DNA of 64,000 bases from Kibdelosporangium persicum (lineage in GTDB: Bacteria; Actinomycetota; Actinomycetes; Mycobacteriales; Pseudonocardiaceae): assembly GCF_013280595.1 (NCBI RefSeq), contig NZ_JAAATY010000009.1:186001-250000 (forward strand). The letters run 5' to 3'. Under the pieces are notes generated by a model. That model worked only from the letters and a program-made list of their open reading frames with translations, had not been told where the DNA came from and made no database searches. The position numbers and the translations under genes were made by a program. Position 1 is the stretch's first letter. Each line of letters starts with the position of its first letter. Below are positions 24,126-33,394 of this stretch, one piece after another.

Positions 24126-26072
24126 GTGGCGCTCGCCCTCTACCGCAAGTACCGTCCGGCGACCTTCGCTGAGGTGGTCGGTCAGGAGCACGTCACCGAG
24201 CCGTTGCGCACGGCGCTCGCGGCCGGTCGGGTCAATCACGCGTACCTGTTCTCCGGGCCGCGCGGCTGCGGCAAGACGTCCAGTGCGCGGATCATGGCCC
24301 GGTCGCTCAACTGCGAGCAGGGGCCGACGCCCGATCCGTGTGGTGTGTGCGAGTCGTGCATCTCGCTGGCGCCGAACGGGCCGGGCAGTGTCGACGTGGT
24401 CGAACTGGACGCGGCCAGCCACGGTGGTGTCGACGACACGCGTGAGCTGCGGGACCGGGCGTTCTTCGCTCCGGCGATCTCGCGCTACCGGGTCTTCATC
24501 ATCGACGAGGCCCACATGGTCACCACGCAGGGTTTCAACGCCCTGCTGAAGATCGTGGAGGAGCCACCCGAGCACCTCATCTTCATCTTCGCCACCACCG
24601 AGCCGGACAAGGTCCTGCCGACCATCCGCTCCCGTACCCACCACTACCCGTTCCGGCTGATCCCGCCGGGCGTGATGCGGGAGCTGCTGGAGCGCAACTG
24701 CGCGGCCGAGGGTGTCACGGTCGAGCCGTCGGTGTTCCCGCTGGTCATCCGGGCGGGCGGCGGCTCGGCCCGGGACACGCAGTCCGTCATGGACCAGCTG
24801 CTGTCCGGTGCCGGTCCGGACGGGGTGACGTACGAGCGCGCGATCGCGCTGCTGGGCGTCACCGACATCGCGTTGATCAACGACATGGTCGACGGTCTGG
24901 CGACCGGCGACGCCGCGGCCGTGTACGGCACGATCGAGCGGCTCGTCGACGCGGGGCACGACCCGCGACGGTTCGCCTCGGACCTGCTCGACCGGTTGCG
25001 TGATCTGGTTCTGCTCAGTGCCGTTCCGGATTCCGGCGCGCGCGGGCTGGTGAACGTGCCCGGTGACGAACTCGGCCGGATGAGCGCGCAGGCCGACCGG
25101 ATCGGCCCGGCCACGTTGTCCCGGTTCGCCGAGATCGTCCACACAGGACTGATCGAGATGCGCGGGGCGACGTCGCCGCGTCTGGTGATGGAGCTGCTGT
25201 GCGCGCGAATGCTCCTGCCCGCCGCGGTACAGGGCGATCCGTCGCTTGATTCCGCTGTGCTGCAACGGCTTGAGCAGCTGGAGAAGCGTGCCGCGGTCGC
25301 GCCCGTCGCCGCTGCCGCCGTTCCGGCCCTTGCTCAGCCCGCTCCCGCACCTCAGCCCGCTCCCGCGCCCCGGCCCGCGGCGGAACCCGTTGCCACGCCT
25401 GTGCGACAGCAGGCGCCGCCGCCTCCACCGGCCCCGGCTCCCGCGCCTCAGCCGGAACCTGTGGCCGCACCGCCCGCGGAGCCGGGTGCGATGGACGCGG
25501 CGGCCATTCGCCGGATCTGGCCGGAGCTGCTCGGGGAAGTCCGGCGTCAGCCTGGCGGCCGGAGCACCGAGGCCATGCTCACCAACGCGACCGTGCAGAG
25601 CGTCGACGGCGACACCGTCGTGATCGCGCACGCCGCGGCGCCGTTGGCGCGCCGCTTGGCGGACGCGCGGAACGTCGACCTGATCAGCCAGGCGCTGAGC
25701 AACGTGCTCGGTGGGAAGTGGCGGGTCACGTGCGTGCACGCCGGGTCGGCTCCGGCACCGCAAGCCCAGGCCCCCGCCCAGCCGCGGCCGCAGCCGACGC
25801 GCCCGAGCCGTGCGTCGGCGCCTGAGCCGCCGCAGCGCCAGGCTACGCGTCCGGCGGCGGACCACGACGACATCCCGCCGCCGCCGGAACCGCCCGAGCC
25901 CGACGACCCCCTCCCGCCCCCTCCCCCGCCGAAGACCCCGGAGGAGGAAGAGGAGGAGATGCTCGCCGAGGCCTCGCACAAGCCCAGCGAAGGCGAGCGT
26001 GTCGTGGCCCGTGACCCGGAAGAAGTGGCGATCGAGCTGCTGACCCAGGAACTGGGCGCCCGCAAGATCTAG
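24126..26072 (+). CDS. dnaX: DNA polymerase III subunit gamma/tau
   Basis: A 648-residue clamp-loader ATPase: MALALYRKYRPATFAEVVGQ start, Walker A GPRGCGKTS (about residues 45-53), zinc module with four cysteines (LNCEQG, DPCGVCESC), Walker B IIDEAH and the arginine-finger SRT motif. Residues about 370-470 and 545-640 are Pro/Ala-rich linkers flanking a tau-type domain. The GTG lies 7 nt after TAGGGT (leaderless pattern). It loads the beta clamp at the replication fork. No frameshift slippery run of A residues is evident. Confidence 0.97.
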   Translation: MALALYRKYRPATFAEVVGQEHVTEPLRTALAAGRVNHAYLFSGPRGCGKTSSARIMARSLNCEQGPTPDPCGVCESCISLAPNGPGSVDVVELDAASHGGVDDTRELRDRAFFAPAISRYRVFIIDEAHMVTTQGFNALLKIVEEPPEHLIFIFATTEPDKVLPTIRSRTHHYPFRLIPPGVMRELLERNCAAEGVTVEPSVFPLVIRAGGGSARDTQSVMDQLLSGAGPDGVTYERAIALLGVTDIALINDMVDGLATGDAAAVYGTIERLVDAGHDPRRFASDLLDRLRDLVLLSAVPDSGARGLVNVPGDELGRMSAQADRIGPATLSRFAEIVHTGLIEMRGATSPRLVMELLCARMLLPAAVQGDPSLDSAVLQRLEQLEKRAAVAPVAAAAVPALAQPAPAPQPAPAPRPAAEPVATPVRQQAPPPPPAPAPAPQPEPVAAPPAEPGAMDAAAIRRIWPELLGEVRRQPGGRSTEAMLTNATVQSVDGDTVVIAHAAAPLARRLADARNVDLISQALSNVLGGKWRVTCVHAGSAPAPQAQAPAQPRPQPTRPSRASAPEPPQRQATRPAADHDDIPPPPEPPEPDDPLPPPPPPKTPEEEEEEMLAEASHKPSEGERVVARDPEEVAIELLTQELGARKI

Positions 26073-26079
26073 CGGCTGG

Positions 26080-26457
26080 TCACGCGACAAGGAGCAGCAC
26101 GCTGATCACCAGCATCACCGCTGCGGTGCTGGCGTGGACGCCGTAAGCGACCGCCTTGGGTCCTTTGTTGCGCAACACGATCAGCGCGTCGCCGACGGGG
26201 ATGCCGGTCGCGGCCAGCATGAACCAGCCCAGCAGGTGGGGTGACCCGCCGATCAGCAGGACGAAGACGAAGATCCCCGAGGCGATGTCGCGGACGCCTT
26301 TGACGGTCAGCCATGCCTGGAAGGTGCGGTCCTCGGTCGGCGTGCCGGGGATGCCGAACCCGGCCGCGGCCTGCGGTGCCCAGAACACACGTGCGCCGAT
26401 GACGATGATGCCCACGCCGATCAGGGCGGCGAGTACTAGGGCGACGTTGGTGAGCAT
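26080..26457 (-). CDS. DUF4267 small membrane protein
   Basis: A 125-residue protein with four hydrophobic helices and the DUF4267 pattern (FGIPGTPTEDRTFQAWLTVKGVRDIASG, then GDALIVLRNKGPKAVAYGVHA). Function unknown; in actinobacteria such genes are often next to TetR regulators, as here. A CTAGC-N3-GCTAG palindrome centred about 40 bp upstream of its ATG suggests repression by the divergent TetR protein. It converges with dnaX, ending 8 bp from it. Confidence 0.85.
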   Translation of the reverse strand: MLTNVALVLAALIGVGIIVIGARVFWAPQAAAGFGIPGTPTEDRTFQAWLTVKGVRDIASGIFVFVLLIGGSPHLLGWFMLAATGIPVGDALIVLRNKGPKAVAYGVHASTAAVMLVISVLLLVA

Positions 26458-26490
26458 GGTGGCTTCCTCCCAGGGACAGCGCCTCGGTTG

Positions 26491-26503
26491 CTAGCAGCGC
26501 TAG
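26491..26503. promoter_or_regulatory. Palindromic operator 1 (CTAGC-N3-GCTAG)
   Basis: A perfect palindrome 34 bp upstream of the DUF4267 start. The same 5-3-5 pattern recurs at 26542-26554. CTAG is rare in such GC-rich DNA, so two matching sites within 64 bp are unlikely by chance. Confidence 0.75.
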
Positions 26504-26541
26504 TTGTTGTGTCGACGATAGCCATACTGTCGACAGAATGT

Positions 26542-26554
26542 CTAGCGTTGCTAG
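26542..26554. promoter_or_regulatory. Palindromic operator 2, overlapping the tetR -10 box
   Basis: CTAGC-gtt-GCTAG; its right half-site shares bases with TAGAAT (26552-26557), the probable -10 element of the leaderless tetR transcript. This predicts autorepression. Confidence 0.75.
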
Positions 26555-26563
26555 AATCGAGTG

Positions 26564-27145
26564 GTGTCCGCCATCAAGGAGCGCCGGGAACGGGAACGCG
26601 CCCAACGCCACCAGCTGATCATCACGGCAGCCCGCGAACTCGCCGAAGCCGAAGGCTGGGAAGCGGTGACGACGCGACGGCTCGCTGAGCGCGTCGAGTA
26701 CAGCCAGCCCGTGCTGTACAGCCACTTCAGCGGCAAGGACGCCATCGTTCGCGCCGTCGCGATCGACGGCTTCGGCGAACTCGCCGCCCGCCTACGCCAG
26801 GCCCGGCTGGCCGATCCGGAACCACTGCGGCAGGCTCTGCATGCCGTCTGCCGCGCTTACCTGGAGTTCGCCTCCGAGCGGCCCGCCCTCTACCAGGCGA
26901 TGTTCGTCATGCCGACCGACGTGAAGTTCGCGCACGCCGAGACACCGCCCCCGCTGCGCGCCGGCTTCGACGAATTCGTCAGCTGCTTCCGGCCGGACAA
27001 CGCGCGGCGCGAACTGTTCGCCGAAGTCGTCTGGAGTACGTTGCACGGCATAGCCGTGCTGTCGGACAGCGGCCGTATCCCTGCGGACGTTCAGGACGAG
27101 CGGCTTGACTTCCTCGTCAGTCGGCTCACCGACACCCCAGACTGA
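26564..27145 (+). CDS. TetR-family transcriptional regulator
   Basis: A 193-residue regulator with an N-terminal helix-turn-helix (IITAARELAEAEGWEAVTTRRLAERVEYSQPVLYSHF-type, residues about 18-56) and a C-terminal ligand domain of the WHG/TetR_C type. GTG 26564 is chosen because TAGAAT lies 6 nt upstream; GTG 26561 is also possible. It is divergent from the DUF4267 membrane protein, with one palindromic operator next to each promoter, so it probably represses both genes and is released by an unknown ligand. Confidence 0.9.
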   Translation: MSAIKERRERERAQRHQLIITAARELAEAEGWEAVTTRRLAERVEYSQPVLYSHFSGKDAIVRAVAIDGFGELAARLRQARLADPEPLRQALHAVCRAYLEFASERPALYQAMFVMPTDVKFAHAETPPPLRAGFDEFVSCFRPDNARRELFAEVVWSTLHGIAVLSDSGRIPADVQDERLDFLVSRLTDTPD

Positions 27146-27167
27146 CCGGCCGCATCCTCACTGTGCC

Positions 27168-27211
27168 GGAACGGTCAACTCGGGGTGCTGGAACGGTCAA
27201 CTCGGGGTGCT
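27168..27211. repeat. Two perfect tandem copies of a 22-bp unit
   Basis: The unit GGAACGGTCAACTCGGGGTG plus CT occurs at 27168-27189 and 27190-27211, with a degenerate third copy following. It sits between the converging tetR and amidase genes and may affect termination. Confidence 0.7.
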
Positions 27212-27229
27212 GGAGTGGTGGACACGGGG

Positions 27230-28099
27230 TCAGGCTAGGTAGGCGAGGATCGCTGAGGAGATGGCGGCCGCGTAGCGCTGGCGGCCGTCCGGACTGGACA
27301 ACACCGCGGCTTCTTGGGCGTTGCGCATGTTCCCGCATTCCACCAAGGCCGCCGGGCGCTCGGAGAGGTTCAGGCCGCCGAGGTCGGCCCGTGGGGACAG
27401 GCCGTCCGATCCGATGTAGGTGGACGGCGCGAAACCCGCTGAGCGCAGGCCATCCCGCAGTGTCCTGGCGAGACGGATCGCCGGTTCGCCCTGGGCCGGG
27501 TTCAGCGGCGGCGCCGAGTAGGCGATGTGAAAGCCATGTGCGCCAGGGGAATTCGAGCCATCGGCGTGAATGGACACGACCGCCGCCGCGCCCGCCTGGT
27601 TGCCGATCGCGGCCCGCCGGTCCACACAAGGCCCGACGCCGGTGTCGTTGTCGCGGGTCATCACGACCTTGATCCCGTTGGCAGTCAACAGATCCCGTAC
27701 GCGGACCGAAACGTCCCACGTGAACTGGTGCTCGGCGTAGCCCGCGTTGGTCGACGTTCCGGTCGTGTTGCACGCCTTGGTCTGCCCACGACCCGCGGGC
27801 ACCTTCTTGTTGATCTCCGCGGGGTTCGACGCGTTGCCGCCGTTGTGCCCGGGGTCGAGGACCACGACTTTGTCCGGTACCGGCGCCTGCCGTGCCGACG
27901 GAGCCGAGGGTTCGGTCACGACCGACCCGGTCGACGACGGCACCGGCACCGTGGGCGAGCCGGGCGGAACATCCACCACCGTCGCGCTCAGTACCCGTGA
28001 CGCCGCCGTCGGTGTGCCCGTTTCGGTGGTCCCGCACGCGGCGAGGAAGACCAGCGCGGTGGCGAGCGTGAAACAGGCGCGGCGAGGCGAGGACGTCAC
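27230..28099 (-). CDS. Lipoprotein N-acetylmuramoyl-L-alanine amidase (Rv3717/Ami1-like)
   Basis: A 289-residue precursor with a lipobox LAAC (Cys22), a Ser/Thr/Pro-rich linker to about residue 70, then an Amidase_3 domain: VVLDPGHNGG (Zn His), YAEHQF (Zn Glu), SIHADG (Zn His) and the catalytic Glu in VECGNMRN near residue 257. It cleaves the bond between muramic acid and the stem peptide in the wall. The lipobox implies membrane anchoring, unlike the soluble mycobacterial Ami1. It is divergent from ybaB, as Rv3717 is from Rv3716c. Confidence 0.92.
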   Translation of the reverse strand: MTSSPRRACFTLATALVFLAACGTTETGTPTAASRVLSATVVDVPPGSPTVPVPSSTGSVVTEPSAPSARQAPVPDKVVVLDPGHNGGNASNPAEINKKVPAGRGQTKACNTTGTSTNAGYAEHQFTWDVSVRVRDLLTANGIKVVMTRDNDTGVGPCVDRRAAIGNQAGAAAVVSIHADGSNSPGAHGFHIAYSAPPLNPAQGEPAIRLARTLRDGLRSAGFAPSTYIGSDGLSPRADLGGLNLSERPAALVECGNMRNAQEAAVLSSPDGRQRYAAAISSAILAYLA

Positions 28100-28154
28100 A
28101 CCGAGAGACTAGTCTTGACAACAGGAACACGGACGCGAACTCGAGGAGCCAGCG

Positions 28155-28490
28155 GTGCAACCCGGAGGAATGCCGAACATCCAGGACATCCTGCAGCAGG
28201 CGCAGGCCATGCAGGAGAAGCTCGCGTCCGCGCAGCAGGAGCTCGAGGAAGTCGAGGTGACCGGCACCGCGGGCGGCGGTTTGGTCACCGCGACGGTCTC
28301 CGGCGCCGGTGAGCTGACCGCGCTGGTCATCGATCCGAAGGTGGTCGACCCCGAGGACGTCGAGACCCTGTCCGACCTGGTCGTGGCCGCGATCAGGGAC
28401 GCCAACCGCAACGCGCAGAAGCTCGCCGAGGAGAAGATGGGCGGCCTGGCAGGCGGGTTCGGCGGCGCACTGGGACTGCCCGGTCTCTGA
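28155..28490 (+). CDS. ybaB: YbaB/EbfC nucleoid-associated protein
   Basis: A 111-residue protein with the family pattern: an N-terminal coiled helix ([21 protein letters not shown]), then [18 protein letters not shown], a beta-sheet and a C-terminal helix; the tail is Gly-rich. Dimers bind DNA as tweezers and are almost always encoded beside recR, as here. The GTG has GAGGAGCC upstream. It overlaps recR by 1 nt (TGATG). Confidence 0.95.
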   Translation: MQPGGMPNIQDILQQAQAMQEKLASAQQELEEVEVTGTAGGGLVTATVSGAGELTALVIDPKVVDPEDVETLSDLVVAAIRDANRNAQKLAEEKMGGLAGGFGGALGLPGL

Positions 28491-29086
28491 TGTACGAAGG
28501 CCCGGTCCAAGACCTGATCGACGAGCTCGGCCGGCTGCCGGGGGTGGGTCCGAAGAGCGCCCAGCGGATCGCCTTCCACCTGCTGGCCGCCGAGCCCGCG
28601 GACATCGCGCGGCTGCAGGACGCGCTGCAGAAGGTCAAAGAAGGCGTGGTGTTCTGCGACGTCTGCGGCAACGTCTCCGAGCAGGCGACGTGCCGCATCT
28701 GCCGGGACGCCCGGCGTGACCCGCAGAAGGTGTGCGTGGTCGAGGAACCCAAGGACGTGCTGGCGATCGAGCGGACCCGGGAGTTCAAGGGCCGCTACCA
28801 CGTGCTCGGCGGCGCGCTGGACCCGTTGTCCGGCATCGGCCCGGACCAGCTGCGGATCCGCCAGCTGCTGTCGCGGATCGGCGAGCACGACATCACCGAG
28901 GTGATCCTGGCGACCGACCCGAACACCGAGGGCGAGGCCACGGCCACCTACCTGATCCGGCTGCTGCGTGACTTCCCCGGGCTGACCGTGACCAGGCTGG
29001 CCTCCGGGCTGCCGATGGGCGGTGACCTGGAGTTCGCCGACGAGCTCACGCTCACCCGTGCGCTCTCCGGCCGCCGGGCGGTGTGA
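28490..29086 (+). CDS. recR: Recombination mediator RecR
   Basis: A 198-residue protein: helix-hairpin-helix ([19 protein letters not shown], residues 11-29), a four-cysteine zinc finger (CDVCGN and CRIC), Toprim domain ([24 protein letters not shown]) and the C-terminal Walker-like helix. RecR with RecO loads RecA on SSB-coated gapped DNA. It is translationally coupled to ybaB upstream and to the kinase gene downstream (GTGA overlap). Confidence 0.97.
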   Translation: MYEGPVQDLIDELGRLPGVGPKSAQRIAFHLLAAEPADIARLQDALQKVKEGVVFCDVCGNVSEQATCRICRDARRDPQKVCVVEEPKDVLAIERTREFKGRYHVLGGALDPLSGIGPDQLRIRQLLSRIGEHDITEVILATDPNTEGEATATYLIRLLRDFPGLTVTRLASGLPMGGDLEFADELTLTRALSGRRAV

Positions 29087-29625
29087 TCGACGAGATCCTG
29101 GCGGCGCCGCCGAGACTCGGCGGCGTCCGTCTCGTCGCGGTCGACGGCCCCTCGGGCTCAGGCAAGTCCACCTTCGCCCGTGAACTCGTCGCCGCCCTGC
29201 CCGGCGCCGCGCTCGTCTCCACCGACGACTTCGCCACCTGGGACGACCCGGTCGCCTGGTGGCCCCGGCTCGAAGCCGGTGTGCTGCGACCGCTCGCCGA
29301 GGGCCGGCCCGGCGCCTACCAGCGGATGGAGTGGCAGGACGGTACGCCCAGGCTGGGCGGATGGGTCACCGTCGAGGTCCCCGGCGTGCTGGTGCTCGAA
29401 GGCGTCTCGGCGGGCAGGCATTCGATCCGTTCCCAGTTGTCCGCCCTGATCTGGTGTGAACACCCCGATCCGGCCGAACGCCTCGAACGCGCGGTGGCCC
29501 GTGACGGCGAGGCCAGTCGGCGACATCTCGCCGACTGGCAGCGCTTCGAGCAGGGCTGGTTCGCCGTCGACCGCACGCGTGACCACGCCGACCACGTCGT
29601 CACGACAGCGTTGGGCAATGCCTGA
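29083..29625 (+). CDS. P-loop kinase of the uridine-kinase-like group
   Basis: A 180-residue protein with Walker [10 protein letters not shown] (residues 22-30), a [11 protein letters not shown] segment typical of uridine kinase-like enzymes (substrate-binding Asp), and [22 protein letters not shown] near the lid. Probable small-molecule or nucleoside kinase; the substrate is unknown. The overlap with recR (4 nt) places it in the ybaB-recR operon. Confidence 0.82.
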   Translation: MIDEILAAPPRLGGVRLVAVDGPSGSGKSTFARELVAALPGAALVSTDDFATWDDPVAWWPRLEAGVLRPLAEGRPGAYQRMEWQDGTPRLGGWVTVEVPGVLVLEGVSAGRHSIRSQLSALIWCEHPDPAERLERAVARDGEASRRHLADWQRFEQGWFAVDRTRDHADHVVTTALGNA

Positions 29626-29722
29626 CCCGAGGCATGGTTGGCCGATTCGTGACCTGGTAGCGGCCCGGAAGCGGATATGGTCGGCGACCAGAACGTGCCA
29701 TTCTGACTTTTTGGGGTGTTCG

Positions 29723-31411
29723 ATGGTGCAGTCCCGTAAGGTCCGAACCGGTCGCCTCGCGGCGGTCGGCCTTTCCGCGGTTCTCGTCTTATCCGCCTGC
29801 GCGGAGTCGCAGAGAGGGCAGAACGATCAGGGTGCCGGTGACGCCACCGCCAAGGCAGGCGGCACCATGACCTTCGCGACCGAGGGTGCACCGAAGCTGT
29901 TCGACCCGTTCTTCGCCACCGACGGCGCGACCTTCCGGACCTCCCAGCAGATCTTCGAGGGACTGGTGGAGTTCAAGCCGGGCACCGCGGAGGTCGAGGC
30001 GGGCCTGGCCGAGAAGTGGGAGTCCACCCCGGACGGCAAGCAGTGGACGTTCACCCTCCGCAAGGGCGCGAAGTTCCACGACGGCACCGAGTTCAACGCC
30101 GACGCCGCCTGCTACAACTTCAACCGCTGGTACAACCAGAAGGGCGCGGGCCAGAGCCCGGCCGTCACCGGCTACTGGCAGGACAACTTCGGCGGGTTCT
30201 CCGACGGCGCCAAGCCGTCGCTGTTCAAGTCCTGCACGGTCAAGGACCCGCAGACCGCCGTGGTCGAGCTGACCAGCTACACCAGCAAGTTCCCGGACAT
30301 CCTCGGCCTGCCGTCGTTCGCCATGCAGAGCCCGACCGCGATGAAGCAGCACAACGCGGACAACGTGGTCCAGCAGGGCGACAGCTTCGTCTACCCGGCC
30401 TACGGCCAGGAGCACCCCAGCGGCACCGGCCCGTTCAAGTTCTCCAAGTACGACAAGGCGAACGGCACCGTCGAACTGGTCCGCAACGAGGACTACTGGG
30501 GCACCAAGGCACTGCTGGACAAGCTGATCCTGCGGGCGATCCCGGACGAGACCGCACGCAAGCAGGCGTTGCAGTCCGGTGACGTGCAGGGCTACGACCT
30601 GCCGTCCCCCGCGGACTGGGACCAGCTGAAGAAGGACGGGCACAAGCTGCTGATCCGTCCGGCGTTCAACGTCATGTACCTCGGCATCGGCCAGAAGAAC
30701 AACGCGAAGCTGCGTGACCTGAAGGTGCGCCAGGCGATCGCGCACGCCATCGACCGCGAGGGCCTGATCAAGCAGCAGTACCCGGAGGGCGCGAAGGTCG
30801 CCGAGAACCTCTACCCGGACACGGTCTCCGGCTGGACCGCCGACGTGCAGAAGTACGAGTACAACCCGGAGAAGGCCAAGACCCTGCTGGCCGAGGCGGG
30901 CGCGAGCAACCTCGAGGTCACGTTCTACTGGCCGACCGAGGTCACCCGGCCCTACATGCCCAACCCGCGCGACATCTTCGGGTTCATCCGGGGCAACCTC
31001 GAGGCGATCGGGATGAAGCTCAACGTGGTCAGCAAGCCGTGGAACGGCGGCTACCTGGAAGACGTCGACCAGGCCAAGGCCGACGTGTTCCTGTTGGGCT
31101 GGAACGGTGACTACAACACACCGGACAACTTCATCGGCAACTTCTTCTCCGACCCGAACAACCGGTTCGCCACCGGCTCGGCGACCTGGGGCGCGCAGCT
31201 GTCCGCCGAGATCAAGGCGGCCGACGCCGAGCCCGACACGAACAAGCGCAAGGCGATGTACGAGGCGCTGAACAAGAAGCTGAAGGCGGAGTACCTGCCG
31301 GCCATCCCGGTCGCCCACTCGCCGCCCGCGCTGGTCACCTCCGCCAAGGTCAGTGGCCTGGTCCCCAGCCCGTTGACCGACGAGCGGTTCCACACCGTCA
31401 GCCTCGGCTGA
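29723..31411 (+). CDS. Peptide ABC transporter substrate-binding lipoprotein (family 5), operon 1
   Basis: A 562-residue family 5 (DppA/OppA-type) solute receptor with a lipobox LSAC (Cys26). The mature part has the usual EGLVEFKPGTAEVEAGLAEKWESTPDG opening and a C-terminal Rossmann-like lobe. It would bind di- or oligopeptides outside the membrane. The ATG at 29723 has a GGGGTG stretch at suitable distance; the long upstream reading frame is rejected. First gene of a five-gene transporter operon. Confidence 0.93.
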   Translation: MVQSRKVRTGRLAAVGLSAVLVLSACAESQRGQNDQGAGDATAKAGGTMTFATEGAPKLFDPFFATDGATFRTSQQIFEGLVEFKPGTAEVEAGLAEKWESTPDGKQWTFTLRKGAKFHDGTEFNADAACYNFNRWYNQKGAGQSPAVTGYWQDNFGGFSDGAKPSLFKSCTVKDPQTAVVELTSYTSKFPDILGLPSFAMQSPTAMKQHNADNVVQQGDSFVYPAYGQEHPSGTGPFKFSKYDKANGTVELVRNEDYWGTKALLDKLILRAIPDETARKQALQSGDVQGYDLPSPADWDQLKKDGHKLLIRPAFNVMYLGIGQKNNAKLRDLKVRQAIAHAIDREGLIKQQYPEGAKVAENLYPDTVSGWTADVQKYEYNPEKAKTLLAEAGASNLEVTFYWPTEVTRPYMPNPRDIFGFIRGNLEAIGMKLNVVSKPWNGGYLEDVDQAKADVFLLGWNGDYNTPDNFIGNFFSDPNNRFATGSATWGAQLSAEIKAADAEPDTNKRKAMYEALNKKLKAEYLPAIPVAHSPPALVTSAKVSGLVPSPLTDERFHTVSLG

Positions 31412-31436
31412 GACGCGGGAAAGACCGAAGAGAACT

Positions 31437-32462
31437 GTGCTCCGTTACACCGTCCGGCGGCTGCTGCAGCTTGTGCTCGTGGTCGTGGCGCTGTCGCTGC
31501 TGCTGTTCGCGTGGTTGCGTTCGCTGCCAGGAGGGCCGGTCTCGGCCCTCCTGGGCGAGCGGGCCACCCCTGCCCTGCGTGCCCAGCTGACCGCCGAGCT
31601 GGGTCTGGATCAGCCGATTTTCGTGCAGTACTTCAAGTTCCTCGGACGCGCCTTGTCCGGTGACTTCGGCGTGTCCACCGGTGTGCAGCCGGGCGACTCG
31701 GCGATGGAGATCTTCCTGCAACGGTTTCCGGCGACGCTGGAGTTGTCCGTGCTGGCGATCCTGATCGCCGTCGCGGTCGGAATCCCGTTGGGCTACCTGG
31801 CCGCCCGCCGCCGCGGCGGCGTGCTGGACAACCTCAGCGTGGTCGGCTCGCTGATCGGCGTCGCGGTGCCGGTGTTCTTCCTCGCGTTCGTGCTCAAGCA
31901 GGTCTTCGCGGTGGAGCTGGGCTGGTTCCCGACCACCGGACGGCAGGAGGGCGGGCTGGACGCGACCAGGGTCACCGGGTTCTTCGTGCTGGACGGCCTG
32001 ATCACGCGTGAGTGGGACGCGGCGTGGGACGCGGTCAAACACCTGATCCTGCCGGCGATCGCGTTGTCCAGCATCCCGTTCTCGGTGATCTTCCGGATCA
32101 CCCGGGCCTCGGTGCTCGACGTGCTCGACGAGGACTTCGTGCGCACCGCCGAGTCGAAGGGCCTGACCACTCCGGTGATCCGGCGACGGCACGTGCTGCG
32201 CAACGCCATGTTGCCGGTGGTGACCACGATCGGCCTGCAGACCGGGGCGTTGCTGGCGGGTGCCGTGCTGACCGAGAAGGTGTTCGCCTTCCCCGGCATC
32301 GGCCAGGCGCTGGCGATCGGCTTCGAGCGGCGTGACTACCCCGTGCTGCTGCTGTTGATCCTGTGCGCCGCCGGGGTTTTTGTCCTCGTCAATCTGGCGG
32401 TCGACCTGTCCTACGCGGTGATCGACCCCCGGATCCGGAGCGGATCGGGCGGTGGCCGATGA
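31437..32462 (+). CDS. Peptide ABC transporter permease (DppB type), operon 1
   Basis: A 341-residue permease with six helices. The N-terminus (MLRYTVRRLLQLVLVV) and the EAA-loop region (DFVRTAESKGLTTPVIRRRHVLRNAMLPV) are typical of DppB/OppB. It lies 25 bp after the binding-protein gene and overlaps the next permease by 4 nt (ATGA). Confidence 0.93.
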   Translation: MLRYTVRRLLQLVLVVVALSLLLFAWLRSLPGGPVSALLGERATPALRAQLTAELGLDQPIFVQYFKFLGRALSGDFGVSTGVQPGDSAMEIFLQRFPATLELSVLAILIAVAVGIPLGYLAARRRGGVLDNLSVVGSLIGVAVPVFFLAFVLKQVFAVELGWFPTTGRQEGGLDATRVTGFFVLDGLITREWDAAWDAVKHLILPAIALSSIPFSVIFRITRASVLDVLDEDFVRTAESKGLTTPVIRRRHVLRNAMLPVVTTIGLQTGALLAGAVLTEKVFAFPGIGQALAIGFERRDYPVLLLLILCAAGVFVLVNLAVDLSYAVIDPRIRSGSGGGR

Positions 32463-33388
32463 CGGCACGTACGGACAAGATCGACAAGCTGGCCCAGCAC
32501 ACCGCCAGGTCCGACGCCGGGGTGAGCCTGGCCGCCGCGGCCTGGCGCAGGCTGCGCCGCAACCCGGTGTTCCTGCTCGGCGCGGCGATCGTGGTGGCGT
32601 TCGTGGTGCTGGCGCTGCTGGCGCCGCTGCTCGCCCCGCACGACCCGGCCGAGCCGATGCTGGGCGACCAGGTCGTCCGCGCCCGCAACGAGATCCCGCC
32701 GTCCCAGCCGGGGCATCCGCTCGGCGGCGACCAGGTCGGCCGTGACCTGCTGTCCCGTCTGCTGGTCGGCGCCCAGCAGACGCTGCTGGTCGGCGTGCTG
32801 GCCACGTTGATCGGCCTGGCGGGCGGGTTGGTGCTCGGCACGCTCGCGGGCGCGTTGAGCGGATGGGTCGACACCGTGGTCATGCGTGTGGTCGACGTGA
32901 TGCTGTCGATCCCGGGCTTGCTGCTGGCGGTCTCCATCGGCTCGTTGTTCGCCCAACCCAACCAGTACACGGTGATCCTCGCGGTGGCGATCGTGCAGAT
33001 CCCGGTGTTCGCCCGGCTGTTGCGCGGCTCGATGCTGGCGCAGCGGCACAGCGATCACGTGCTCGCCGCGCGTGCGCTGGGCGTGCGGGAACGGGCGATC
33101 GTGTTCCGGCACATGCTGCCCAACTCGCTGGGACCGGTGATCGTGCAGGCCACCCTGGTGCTCGCGATCGCGATCATTGAGGCGGCCGGGTTGTCGTTCC
33201 TCGGTCTCGGCAATCCCGACGACCGGCTTCCGGAGTGGGGGCAGATGCTCGGCCAGGCGCAGAACGTCATCGACAGTCATCCGGAGCTGGCGTTCTGGCC
33301 GGCCGGGTGCATCGTGGTGGTGGCGTTGGGTTTCACATTGGTGGGCGAGTCGCTGCGCGAGGCGCTCGACCCGAAGAGCCGGCGGTGA
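32459..33388 (+). CDS. Peptide ABC transporter permease (DppC type), operon 1
   Basis: A 309-residue permease with a cytoplasmic N-terminal extension (about 40 residues), DPAEPMLGD and HPLGGDQVGRDLLSRLLVGA, the classic DppC signature before helix 2, and an EAA loop HVLAARALGVRERAIVFRHMLPN. It forms the membrane channel with the preceding DppB-type protein. Start ATG overlaps the upstream stop. Confidence 0.93.
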   Translation: MTARTDKIDKLAQHTARSDAGVSLAAAAWRRLRRNPVFLLGAAIVVAFVVLALLAPLLAPHDPAEPMLGDQVVRARNEIPPSQPGHPLGGDQVGRDLLSRLLVGAQQTLLVGVLATLIGLAGGLVLGTLAGALSGWVDTVVMRVVDVMLSIPGLLLAVSIGSLFAQPNQYTVILAVAIVQIPVFARLLRGSMLAQRHSDHVLAARALGVRERAIVFRHMLPNSLGPVIVQATLVLAIAIIEAAGLSFLGLGNPDDRLPEWGQMLGQAQNVIDSHPELAFWPAGCIVVVALGFTLVGESLREALDPKSRR

Positions 33389-33394
33389 TTCTCG

